From the NCBI RefSeq assembly GCF_047123815.1, contig NZ_CP138920.1, positions 806,001 through 870,000 on the forward strand: a DNA stretch of 64,000 nt. Reading direction: 5' to 3'. The position numbers and the translations under genes were made by a program. Below the pieces are notes generated by a model that had not been told where the DNA came from, ran no database searches, and worked only from the letters and a program-made list of their open reading frames with translations. The stretch is from Maricaulis sp017643475 (lineage in GTDB: Bacteria; Pseudomonadota; Alphaproteobacteria; Caulobacterales; Maricaulaceae). Positions 54,724 to 62,302 of this stretch are shown here, piece by piece (the first letter of the stretch is position 1; each line of letters opens with the position of its first letter).

Positions 54724-55479
54724 ATGCCCAAGCTTAGCGCCATTCACCGGTTTCCCGTCAAAGGGTTCAGCCCGCAAGTCCTGGACCAGATCGAGCTGAC
54801 ACAGGGAAAAGGCCTGCCATTTGACCGCCACTGGGCGATCGAGAACGGTCCGGGACAGTATGATGTGACCGCACCGGGACATGTCTCCAAAAAGAATTTC
54901 CTCATGCTCGCCGCCCAGTCTGATCTGGCGGGCTGGAGCACGCGTTTCAACGCTGAACACCAGGTCTGGACCGTCATCGCGCCGGACGGCGCCTGCCTCC
55001 AGGTCGATCTCAATGATGCGGAAACCCACGCGGCACTGTTCGACCATCTCAGCCAGGCGCTGTCGGACCAGGTCCGCGGACGCCTGCGCCTGGTGCAGGC
55101 GGGCAGCCAGGCCATGACCGATATCCCCGATCCCTACCCGTCCATCATCAATCTCGCCTCGGTGCGCGATCTGGCGGAACGCACCGGCCAGGAACTCGAT
55201 CCCGTCCGCTTTCGCGGCAATCTTCTGATCGATGACCTGGAACCCTGGGCCGAGCTGGACATGGTGGGCGAACGCCTGGTGATTGGCGAAGCCGAGGTCG
55301 AGATCCGCGCCCGCATCCGCCGCTGTGTCGCGACCAGCATCAATCCTGTCACCGCGGCGAGGGACGCCGACATCCCCAAGGCCCTGTTCGACAATTTCGG
55401 GCACATGGATTGCGGTGTGTATGTATCGGTGGAACGCGGCGGCAGCGTCGCGGCAGGGGACAGAGTTTCAGGCAAATAA
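54724..55479 (+). CDS. MOSC-domain protein
   Basis: 251 residues. N-terminal MOSC beta-barrel (LSAIHRFPVKGFSPQVLDQIELTQGKGLPFDRHWAI) followed by a MOSC domain with the conserved Cys in IRRCVATSINPVTA and FRGNLLIDDL. Homologues bind molybdenum cofactor sulfur or act as mARC-like reductases (YcbX type, here without the ferredoxin domain). Substrate unknown. GGAGAT upstream of the ATG. Confidence 0.85.
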   Translation: MPKLSAIHRFPVKGFSPQVLDQIELTQGKGLPFDRHWAIENGPGQYDVTAPGHVSKKNFLMLAAQSDLAGWSTRFNAEHQVWTVIAPDGACLQVDLNDAETHAALFDHLSQALSDQVRGRLRLVQAGSQAMTDIPDPYPSIINLASVRDLAERTGQELDPVRFRGNLLIDDLEPWAELDMVGERLVIGEAEVEIRARIRRCVATSINPVTAARDADIPKALFDNFGHMDCGVYVSVERGGSVAAGDRVSGK

Positions 55480-55509
55480 AAACCCGCGATCGCCAGGCAA
55501 TCGCGGGTT
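55478..55509 (-). terminator. Terminator for the DUF4167 gene
   Basis: AACCCGCGAT pairs with ATCGCGGGTT around a 9-base loop; on the minus strand it is followed by T-rich DNA. It may also serve the convergent MOSC gene. Confidence 0.65.
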
Positions 55510-55531
55510 CAAATCTTGAAACCTACAGCGT

Positions 55532-56119
55532 TTAAGCAGCTTCGCTTTCGCTGTCCTCGGAGGATTTTTCGCCGGCTTCGGCAGACGCTTCAGCGCCGTC
55601 GGAACCTTCAGATGCGCGCGGACGACGCGGGCGGCGGGTGCGGCGGCGCGGAGCCTCCTCATCACCTTCCGGAGCCGCAGCGGCTTCCTCGGACGACTCT
55701 TCGCCATCAGCCTTGGCCGCTTCGGACTGCTCGCCTTCCGGCGTTGCATTATCCTCTTGCTGGCGGCGGCCACGTCCGCGACCACGGCCACGACCGCGAC
55801 GGTCATTGCCCTCGCCCTGGGACTGGTCCTCGCCCTCGGCGTTCTCGCCATTGGCTTCCGCGTTCTCGGCACCTTCCTCAGCAGCGGGATCGCGCTTGGG
55901 CTGGTTGGCCTGGATGATGCGGTAATAGTGTTCGGCGTGCTGATACAGGTTCTCGGCCCGGACGCGGTCGCCCGAGGAGGACGCATCGCGCGCCAGCTGG
56001 AGATACTTGTCGTGGATCTGGGTCGCATTGCCCCGGATCTTCACCTCAGGACCATTGCTCTCAAAGGTCCGGTTCGCAGGATTGCCTGGTTTCCGACCTC
56101 GACCGCGCTGACGCTTCAT
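55532..56119 (-). CDS. DUF4167-family protein
   Basis: 195 residues. The first 75 residues (MKRQRGRGRKPGNPANRTF, GPEVKIRGNATQIHDKYLQLARDASSSGDRVRAENLYQHAEHYYRII) are the DUF4167 domain, almost restricted to Alphaproteobacteria. The rest is low-complexity: Glu/Asn/Gly-rich, then an Arg-Gly stretch (about 110-122), then Ala/Glu and Arg-rich tail. Likely nucleic-acid associated; function unknown. Often beside prmC-prfA, as here. Confidence 0.88.
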   Translation of the reverse strand: MKRQRGRGRKPGNPANRTFESNGPEVKIRGNATQIHDKYLQLARDASSSGDRVRAENLYQHAEHYYRIIQANQPKRDPAAEEGAENAEANGENAEGEDQSQGEGNDRRGRGRGRGRGRRQQEDNATPEGEQSEAAKADGEESSEEAAAAPEGDEEAPRRRTRRPRRPRASEGSDGAEASAEAGEKSSEDSESEAA

Positions 56120-56326
56120 ATCGTCGTTCCCTGTGTAAACAGCGGTAATAACCTCTGGCCTAACCGTGCAGCTGCAATGATAAGCCTGTCGCCTGTTCGG
56201 GGTTGTTCAATTAGCCGGATCTGTCAGGTGGTTCATCCGGCCGCGCACGGCCCCCAAGGCGCGTCCACCTGATGAACGGAACCTAGACCGCCCTTTGCAG
56301 CTTTCCAAGCCCTTTTAGCCGTTTCT

Positions 56327-57259
56327 TTATGACAAAGACCCGAGCACGACACGATCATGCCCGGCCAGATCCTTGATTATGGCGATTCCCGACAGGCCTT
56401 GAGCGCCCAGCAGCCCGCTCACCGCCTCGCCCTGGTCATAACCGATCTCGAAAGCCACCAGCCCGCCGGGTTTGACCAGGCCCTGCGCCTCCTCGAGGAT
56501 GGCGCGATAGGCATCCAGCCCGTCCAAGCCACCGTCCAGCGCCAGGTGCGGTTCGTAATCACGTACTTCCGGATCCAGCGTCTCCATGACATCAGAGCGG
56601 ATATAGGGCGGGTTGGACACCAGGATGTCGAACGTCGCGGCCGGCAGTCCCCGCCCCCAGCTCGCCTGCAGGAATTCAGCCCGCTCATCCAGACCACAAC
56701 GGCGTGCATTCCTCGCCGCGACATCCAGGGCCGCCTCGGACACATCCACGCCGACGCCCTGCCAGGCTTGGCGCTCGCTGAGCAGGGCCAAAAGGATCGC
56801 ACCGGAACCGGTGCCGATATCCAGCACACGCGCGGTCTCGTCTGCCCGTTCCTTCAGCACCGCCTCGACCAGGGTTTCGGTATCCGCGCGCGGGGTCAGC
56901 ACATCGCCTGTGACCTCCAGCTCGAGCGTCCAGAAGGGCTGGGTGCCCAGAACCTGTGACATCGGCTTGCGGTGGATACGCTCCCAGGCCAGCTCGGCCA
57001 GATGGCTGATCTGTTGCCAGGAACACAGCGCCGGGTCTGCCACGGCCTCCGCAAAACCGGCGGGCGCCAGCACATGCGCCAGCAGAAAACGTGTATCCGT
57101 CTCGGCCTCGCCAATGCCGGCCTCGCCGAGGCGTCTGACCAGGTCCGCACGCACCTCCACCAGGCCCAGCTCAGCCCAGGCATCGCGCAGGGGCTTGCTG
57201 GCGCTGGCGTCAAAGACGGTGCGGGCATCCACAACCATTTTATCAAAATCGGAGTTCAC
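56327..57259 (-). CDS. prmC: Release factor glutamine methyltransferase PrmC
   Basis: 310 residues. N-terminal helical domain, SAM-binding VLDIGTGSGAILLALL and the catalytic NPPYIRSD motif. Methylates Gln of the GGQ motif in release factors. Downstream of prfA on the same strand, the usual pairing, with a 176-bp gap filled by a repeat. Confidence 0.95.
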   Translation of the reverse strand: MNSDFDKMVVDARTVFDASASKPLRDAWAELGLVEVRADLVRRLGEAGIGEAETDTRFLLAHVLAPAGFAEAVADPALCSWQQISHLAELAWERIHRKPMSQVLGTQPFWTLELEVTGDVLTPRADTETLVEAVLKERADETARVLDIGTGSGAILLALLSERQAWQGVGVDVSEAALDVAARNARRCGLDERAEFLQASWGRGLPAATFDILVSNPPYIRSDVMETLDPEVRDYEPHLALDGGLDGLDAYRAILEEAQGLVKPGGLVAFEIGYDQGEAVSGLLGAQGLSGIAIIKDLAGHDRVVLGSLS

Positions 57260-57281
57260 GGTGGCTCAGCCTGTCTAGCTC

Positions 57282-57431
57282 CTCGCCCTTGATGGGCGAG
57301 GTCCCCGGACCCGTCCGGGGGGAGTGGGTGCGCGGCGCAGCCGCAAAAACGACCGTTGGCTTCGTGCCTTCGGCACGTCACCCTATCCGAACCCGATTTC
57401 ATCGGGTCCACCTTCCCCATCAAGGGGAAGG
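57282..57431. repeat. Intergenic palindromic repeat element (type A)
   Basis: 150 bp between prfA and prmC: CTCGCCC-TTGAT-GGGCGAG at one end, CCTTCCCC-ATCAA-GGGGAAGG at the other, with inner stems CCCCGGACCCGTCCGGGG, GTGCCTTCGGCAC and ACCCGATTTCATCGGGT. Same design as the element at 2603-2742. It splits an otherwise tight gene pair. Confidence 0.65.
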
Positions 57432-57435
57432 AAAA

Positions 57436-58509
57436 CTACCCGTCCTGCTCCATCGCGGCCAGACGCGCAGCCTGGTCCTCGGAGATCAGAGCGGTGACAA
57501 CCTCGTCCAGCCCGTCTCCGGCGACAATCTGATCCAGCTTGTAGAGCGTCAGATTGATGCGGTGATCGGAAACACGGCCCTGCGGATAATTATAGGTGCG
57601 GATACGTTCGGAACGGTCGCCGGAACCGATCTGGTCCTTGCGCTCGGCGGCCCGTTCAGCAGCCGCGGCTTCGCGCTTCATGTCATAGAGCTTGGCCGCA
57701 AGCAGCTCGGCGGCCTTGGCGCGGTTCTGGTGCTGGGACTTCTCGGCGCAGACCACCATGATGCCCGTCGGCAAGTGGGTCATGCGAACCGCGGACTCGG
57801 TCTTGTTGACGTGCTGGCCACCGGCACCGGACGCGCGCATCGTGTCGACACGAACCTCGCTCATATCCAGCCCGCTCTCGATATCGTCCGGCTTGGGCAT
57901 GATCGCCACCGTCGCCGCAGACGTGTGGATACGGCCCTGGCTTTCCGTCGCCGGCACACGCTGGACACGGTGCACGCCGCTTTCAAACTTCAGACGCCCG
58001 AACACGCCGGCACCGGAAACAGAAGCGATGACTTCCTTGTAGCCGCCATGCTCGCCTTCCGACGCACTATCCAGCTCCCAGGTCCAGCCCTGCAGCTGGG
58101 CGTAACGCTCATACATGCGATAGAGATCGCCGGCGAACAGCGCCGCCTCGTCACCACCGGTTCCGGCCCGGATCTCGACCAGGGCGTTGGCGCTGTCATC
58201 CTTGTCCTTGGGCAGAAGCAGGAGATTCATCCCGTGCTCCAGCTCGGGCAGGCGCTCCTTCAGCTCGTAGAACTCGTCCTTGGCCATTTCCGCCATCTCG
58301 GCATCGTCGGAATTCATCATCTCCTCGAGATCGATGAGTTCCTGACGCGCCGCTTTCAGCTCGGCAGCCTTTTCGGCCACCGGGCGAAGCTCGGCGTGTT
58401 CCTTGGAGAGTTTGACGATCTCCTCCGCATCGGCGGCAGCGCCAAGACGGGCTTCGACCTGGTCAAATCGGTCGATGACTTGTTCGAGTCGGGCTTCAGG
58501 TGCGTGCAT
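57436..58509 (-). CDS. prfA: Peptide chain release factor 1
   Basis: 357 residues. The GGQ peptidyl-tRNA hydrolysis motif is in ASGAGGQHVNKTESAVR, the stop-codon-reading tripeptide Pro-Ala-Thr in QRVPATESQGRIHTSAA, and the C-terminal RIRTYNYPQGRVSDHRINLT is RF1-type. Reads UAA and UAG. Confidence 0.97.
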   Translation of the reverse strand: MHAPEARLEQVIDRFDQVEARLGAAADAEEIVKLSKEHAELRPVAEKAAELKAARQELIDLEEMMNSDDAEMAEMAKDEFYELKERLPELEHGMNLLLLPKDKDDSANALVEIRAGTGGDEAALFAGDLYRMYERYAQLQGWTWELDSASEGEHGGYKEVIASVSGAGVFGRLKFESGVHRVQRVPATESQGRIHTSAATVAIMPKPDDIESGLDMSEVRVDTMRASGAGGQHVNKTESAVRMTHLPTGIMVVCAEKSQHQNRAKAAELLAAKLYDMKREAAAAERAAERKDQIGSGDRSERIRTYNYPQGRVSDHRINLTLYKLDQIVAGDGLDEVVTALISEDQAARLAAMEQDG

Positions 58510-58557
58510 GGGCGTGAGGTATCATTGCGCGCGACAATTGGAAATGCCTTGACGCTG

Positions 58558-58971
58558 TTATCCCAGCGCCAGCGCTGCCCGCACACCGATGACCATCATG
58601 ACGATGGTGCTGGCGGCGAAGATGAAGAAGCGCACAGGTATGAAATTCCACAGGGCCTGCACCAGGCTGTGTGAAACACGCAGGCCGACATAGGCCCAGG
58701 CCAGGGCGATGTTCAGACCGTCCGCGACGCCGGCCAGGTGGCAATAGATGACCAGCGCGAAAAAGATGGTGGGCTGTTCGTGCAGGTGATTGAAATTGTC
58801 CGCGATGCGCTTCACCTCGATGGGCAGCACATCCATCTCGGACTTGGCTTTCATCTTGGCGGCATTGATGCCTGCCTTCTGCATGGCGGGGATTCGGGTC
58901 GCATACATCCAGAACCACATGACAAAGGTCCAGATGATCAATGCCAACATAGGTGTGAGAATGGAATTCAT
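58558..58971 (-). CDS. MAPEG-family membrane protein
   Basis: 137 residues with four membrane helices (about 5-22, 65-82, 87-105 and 113-134). The pattern NFNHLHEQPTIFFALVIYCHLAG and WAYVGLRVSHSLVQAL with RVSH is the signature of MAPEG proteins (membrane glutathione and eicosanoid family). Bacterial function unknown; glutathione-dependent detoxification is possible. Confidence 0.88.
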   Translation of the reverse strand: MNSILTPMLALIIWTFVMWFWMYATRIPAMQKAGINAAKMKAKSEMDVLPIEVKRIADNFNHLHEQPTIFFALVIYCHLAGVADGLNIALAWAYVGLRVSHSLVQALWNFIPVRFFIFAASTIVMMVIGVRAALALG

Positions 58972-59052
58972 CGAATTGCCCCCTGAAAAACCAACCAGTC
59001 GGGTCGGAGATTAGAGCGCTTCGCCGGAAAAAAGCGAGCGAAATTCCGGTTG

Positions 59053-59634
59053 TCAGGTCTGCAATGTTTTCAGGCGCACATCCGCGGCCGGCGCCTCATA
59101 GCTATCAAACTGTTCCAGCAGGCCTTCCACCCGGTCATCCACCTTCAGTGCGCCACGATGTTCAGGCGCCAGGAAACCCTGTTCCGTCATCGTGTCGAGG
59201 AAGCCGACCAGGTCATCATAATAGCCGTCCACATTCAAAAGACCGACCGGGTGGCGGTGTTGGCCGAGCTGTCCCCAGGTCCAGATCTCGAACATCTCCT
59301 CCATCGTGCCGATCCCGCCCGGCAGGGCAATGAAAGCGTCTGAAAGCTTGACCATCTTGGCCTTCCGCGCGTGCATGGACTGCACGACGTGCAGCTCGGA
59401 AAGATCCATGTGGGCGATTTCCTTGAGCGCCATGAATTCGGGGATGACACCGACGACACGCCCGCCGGCGTCCAGTGCCGCGTCGGCGACCTCGCCCATC
59501 AGGCCAACCTGGCCCCCGCCATAGACGACTTCGATCCCGCGCCGCGCCAACACCTGGCCGACCTTGCGCGCAGCGGTGACATAGACCGGCTTCTTACCAG
59601 GATTGGAACCACAGTAGACGCAAATGGATTTCAT
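59053..59634 (-). CDS. LOG-family protein (TIGR00730)
   Basis: 193 residues from the ATG at 59634. Rossmann-like fold with CVYCGSNPG, GGGQVGLMGEVADAAL and the LOG motif PGGIGTMEEMFEIWTW. LOG proteins are cytokinin-activating nucleotide phosphoribohydrolases in plants; in bacteria they are hydrolases of AMP-type or pyrimidine nucleotides (PpnN relatives). Divergent from an aspartyl protease gene. Confidence 0.9.
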   Translation of the reverse strand: MKSICVYCGSNPGKKPVYVTAARKVGQVLARRGIEVVYGGGQVGLMGEVADAALDAGGRVVGVIPEFMALKEIAHMDLSELHVVQSMHARKAKMVKLSDAFIALPGGIGTMEEMFEIWTWGQLGQHRHPVGLLNVDGYYDDLVGFLDTMTEQGFLAPEHRGALKVDDRVEGLLEQFDSYEAPAADVRLKTLQT

Positions 59635-59697
59635 CGAGATCAATCCCTGTTGGAACCCCACCCAACTCCTCTATCCTGCTTCCGGCGGAGGAGGAAT

Positions 59698-60807
59698 ATG
59701 CAAATGAAGTTCGCACTGCTTGCGCTCGCCCTTACGAACCAGCCCGTCGCGGAAACCGTGTCCGGCAATGAGCCCGAATTCCCGATCACCGTGCCCAGCG
59801 AGATGTGTCGCGGTTATTTCTTTGTCCCGGTGACCCTGCGCCCCGGCGAAGATGGCGCGGAAGACCGGACGCTCTGGTTCATCTATGACACCGGCGCCTC
59901 AACCACCTATGTCGATCCGGACAGTGTGGCGCGCATTTCCTCCACCCGTGTGCGCGAGGGCCAGCGCGCGAACTTTCCGGAAATGTCGATGGGCCCGCTG
60001 CGGGTGACCAGCCTGCGCGCCCGTGTACAGGATCTCGATCATCTCTCCCTGGCCCTGGGCCGGGAGGTCGATGGCATTCTCGCCTTTGATGCCTTTGATG
60101 ATTATCTGCTGACGCTGGATTATGCCCGCGATGAAATGCGTATCGAGCCGGGGGAACTGCCGCGACCGGACCGCCAGACCGTGTTCAATGCCAGCGGACC
60201 GGATGACCGCCCCTGGCTGCGGATCGAGTTTTCCAACCGTACCCGGCGCATGCTGATCGATAGCGGCGCGGCGCTCTCCGGCTTTTCGGTCAATCATATC
60301 GACCGCTTCGAGACGACCGCCGATCCCGTCGCGTCCGGCGCCTCCTTCCGGCTCAATCATATCGAGCGCCGCTCTTCGGCCCGGCTCAGCGAGAATGCGC
60401 GGTTTGGCCCCAACGAGCTGGTCACCCCGACCATCCAGTCCACTCCCGGCACCGAGCTGATCGGTGGCGAGATCATGCAACATTTCATCTGGACCTTTGA
60501 CCAGCGCCGCGAACGTGTGCGTATCGAACGCATCGATCCGGACGCACCGATCACGTTTGAACCGGTCGTCAGCCACGGCATGGTCTTTCAGCCCGAGCCG
60601 AACGGCTTCCGCGTCGCCGACATCCTGCCGAACACGCCGGCCTCACGGGTCGATATTCGCGCAGGCGATCTGATCACCCATTTCCACGGCATACCGATCG
60701 GTGAACGCGGCTGTAATCCGCCCGAGGCAAACACCCTGCCCCTGATCATTGAACGCGACGGCGCAGTGATCGAACGCGTGCTGGAGATGTTTGCGATCGT
60801 CGACTAG
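59698..60807 (+). CDS. Aspartyl protease-like protein with two lobes and a PDZ domain
   Basis: 369 residues from the ATG at 59698 (GGAGGAGG upstream). A weak signal peptide (FALLALALTNQPVAE) is followed by two retropepsin-like lobes: FIYDTGASTT (Asp64) with VDGILAFDAF, and MLIDSGAALSG (Asp188) with LIGGEIMQHF; then a C-terminal PDZ domain (GFRVADILPNTPASRVDIRAGDLITHFHGIPI). Two catalytic-Asp lobes in one chain would allow a pepsin-like active site without dimerisation. Periplasmic location likely. Overlaps the convergent aldolase gene by 4 bases. Confidence 0.8.
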   Translation: MQMKFALLALALTNQPVAETVSGNEPEFPITVPSEMCRGYFFVPVTLRPGEDGAEDRTLWFIYDTGASTTYVDPDSVARISSTRVREGQRANFPEMSMGPLRVTSLRARVQDLDHLSLALGREVDGILAFDAFDDYLLTLDYARDEMRIEPGELPRPDRQTVFNASGPDDRPWLRIEFSNRTRRMLIDSGAALSGFSVNHIDRFETTADPVASGASFRLNHIERRSSARLSENARFGPNELVTPTIQSTPGTELIGGEIMQHFIWTFDQRRERVRIERIDPDAPITFEPVVSHGMVFQPEPNGFRVADILPNTPASRVDIRAGDLITHFHGIPIGERGCNPPEANTLPLIIERDGAVIERVLEMFAIVD

Positions 60808-61883
60808 GCCAGCCGCCTGGCCAGCCCGGCAAACGCCTCGATCACACGTTCCGGCGGCATGTCGTAGAGCTTGGCACCCACCGTAACCTCGATGGCCGGA
60901 CGCTCCTGTTGTGGCAAGTCCCAGCAGCGTGAAAACAGCCAGACGCAATGGTCACGCGCGACCGCATCACGCGCGGCATCAATAGCGTCGACCGAGGCAT
61001 CAGCCTCGACGTGAAAGAGATTGGTCTGCACTGGGGAGGGCGTCACCGACAGACCGTCCAGCCGGTCAATCGCGTCGCCCAGCATCCTCGCCCGCGCCAC
61101 CAGTTCCGGCATCAATTCAACCTGTTCGTCCAGCAGGCGCAGCGCATCGGCCGTGTTCGGCCAGGCCATGGGAAACATGCCGCCCAGCCGGGCGCGCCAG
61201 GTGCGCATCTGTTCGATAAAGGCCTCTTCCCCGGCCAGGACCGCCCCGCCAATCGCGCCAATATCCTTGTAGAGCGAGACATAGACCGAGGCGAAACCCT
61301 CGCAGATCTCGGCATAGGAACGATCGTCGAAATGCGGCCGGGTTGACCACAGGCGGGCGCCGTCCATGTGCAGGGGCAGGTCCAGCTCGGCAGCCCGCGC
61401 CTTGAGCGCTTCCAGCACACCCCAGCGCGGCAGGAGACCACCATTATGGCGCTGGCCCAGCTCAACGATCGCGCAACCGGCATTGTCGGGCAGATCACTT
61501 GCGGTGAGCACCTTGGCCCACTCCCCCATCTCGACCGGGTCGAGCCCGTGCACATAACGCGCGCCCTCCTGCTCGTGCAGCAGGAGGTGGGAATTTGGGT
61601 GCAGGGCGAGGCGGTAATTGCCCCGGCTTTCACAATGCAGCCGCGCCGCCAACGCCTGGCCCATCGTTCCGGTGGGCATCCAGACCGCAGCCGGCTTTCC
61701 GGTCAGTTCGGCGATGCGCTGTTCCAGCGCCTGGGCGGTCTCGCCGGTGACATAGAGTTCCCAGCCCTTGCCGTCCGCCTCCATCCAGTCCGCAATCGCG
61801 CGCAGGCGCTGCGCCGGTGTTTCCGGTCGGTGAAAGGGGAAACCCAGATCCAGCTCGCAGCCCGCTTTCAGCGCCTTGTCCAT
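60804..61883 (-). CDS. Threonine-aldolase-type PLP enzyme
   Basis: 359 residues from the ATG at 61883. Beta-eliminating lyase/threonine aldolase family: PTGTMGQALAARLHC, MDGARLWS (PLP-binding Asp-Gly-Ala-Arg), and the Schiff-base Lys in SLYKDIGAIGGAVLAG. Low-specificity L-threonine aldolase is the usual annotation; other side chains are possible. The start overlaps the end of the arsC-like gene (stop at 61885), so they are coupled. Confidence 0.88.
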   Translation of the reverse strand: MDKALKAGCELDLGFPFHRPETPAQRLRAIADWMEADGKGWELYVTGETAQALEQRIAELTGKPAAVWMPTGTMGQALAARLHCESRGNYRLALHPNSHLLLHEQEGARYVHGLDPVEMGEWAKVLTASDLPDNAGCAIVELGQRHNGGLLPRWGVLEALKARAAELDLPLHMDGARLWSTRPHFDDRSYAEICEGFASVYVSLYKDIGAIGGAVLAGEEAFIEQMRTWRARLGGMFPMAWPNTADALRLLDEQVELMPELVARARMLGDAIDRLDGLSVTPSPVQTNLFHVEADASVDAIDAARDAVARDHCVWLFSRCWDLPQQERPAIEVTVGAKLYDMPPERVIEAFAGLARRLA

Positions 61884-61884
61884 C

Positions 61885-62223
61885 TCAGACCAGCCCCGCC
61901 TGGCTCGCCGCCGTCCAGCCGACACGCACCTCGCCCGCATGTTCAATCACCGGGCGTTTGACCAGGGTCGGGTTTTCCGCCAGCAAGCCCGCCGCATCCG
62001 TCTCGACACGCGCCCGCTGGGCCTCGTCCAGACCGCGCCACGTGGTCGAGCGGGTATTCACCAGCGCCTTGGCACCCACAGCCTCCAGCCAGAGCGGTGC
62101 CTTCGCCGCCAGGTCAGCCTCGGCGCGGATGTCGACAAATGTGTAGGCCGTGCCCGCCGCATCCATCGCCTTCATGGCTTTCTTGCAGGTGTCGCAATTC
62201 TTCAACCCGTACAGCGTGGTCAT
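61885..62223 (-). CDS. ArsC/Spx-family (YffB-like) reductase
   Basis: 112 residues from the ATG at 62223. Thioredoxin-fold ArsC family: LKNCDTCKKAMKAMDAAG (CxxC at about 9-12), ENPTLVKRPVIEHAGEVRVG. The CxxC and length are those of the YffB/Spx group rather than true arsenate reductases. Function unknown. Upstream of the aldolase gene in one unit. Confidence 0.88.
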   Translation of the reverse strand: MTTLYGLKNCDTCKKAMKAMDAAGTAYTFVDIRAEADLAAKAPLWLEAVGAKALVNTRSTTWRGLDEAQRARVETDAAGLLAENPTLVKRPVIEHAGEVRVGWTAASQAGLV

Positions 62224-62240
62224 GATGTCTCCCGGAATCA

Positions 62241-62274
62241 AAAAGGGAGCAGAACTAGGCCCGCTCCCTCTTTT
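62241..62274 (-). terminator. Terminator after the M1 peptidase gene
   Basis: On the minus strand AGGGAGC pairs with GCTCCCT around a 12-base loop, followed by T5. Confidence 0.7.
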
Positions 62275-62302
62275 CATTTCAAGCGTGAAACGCTGATCGG
62301 TT

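Noticed and set aside
57844..58042. A short frame opposite prfA with Arg/Thr-rich sequence
   Set aside because: Antisense shadow of release factor 1.
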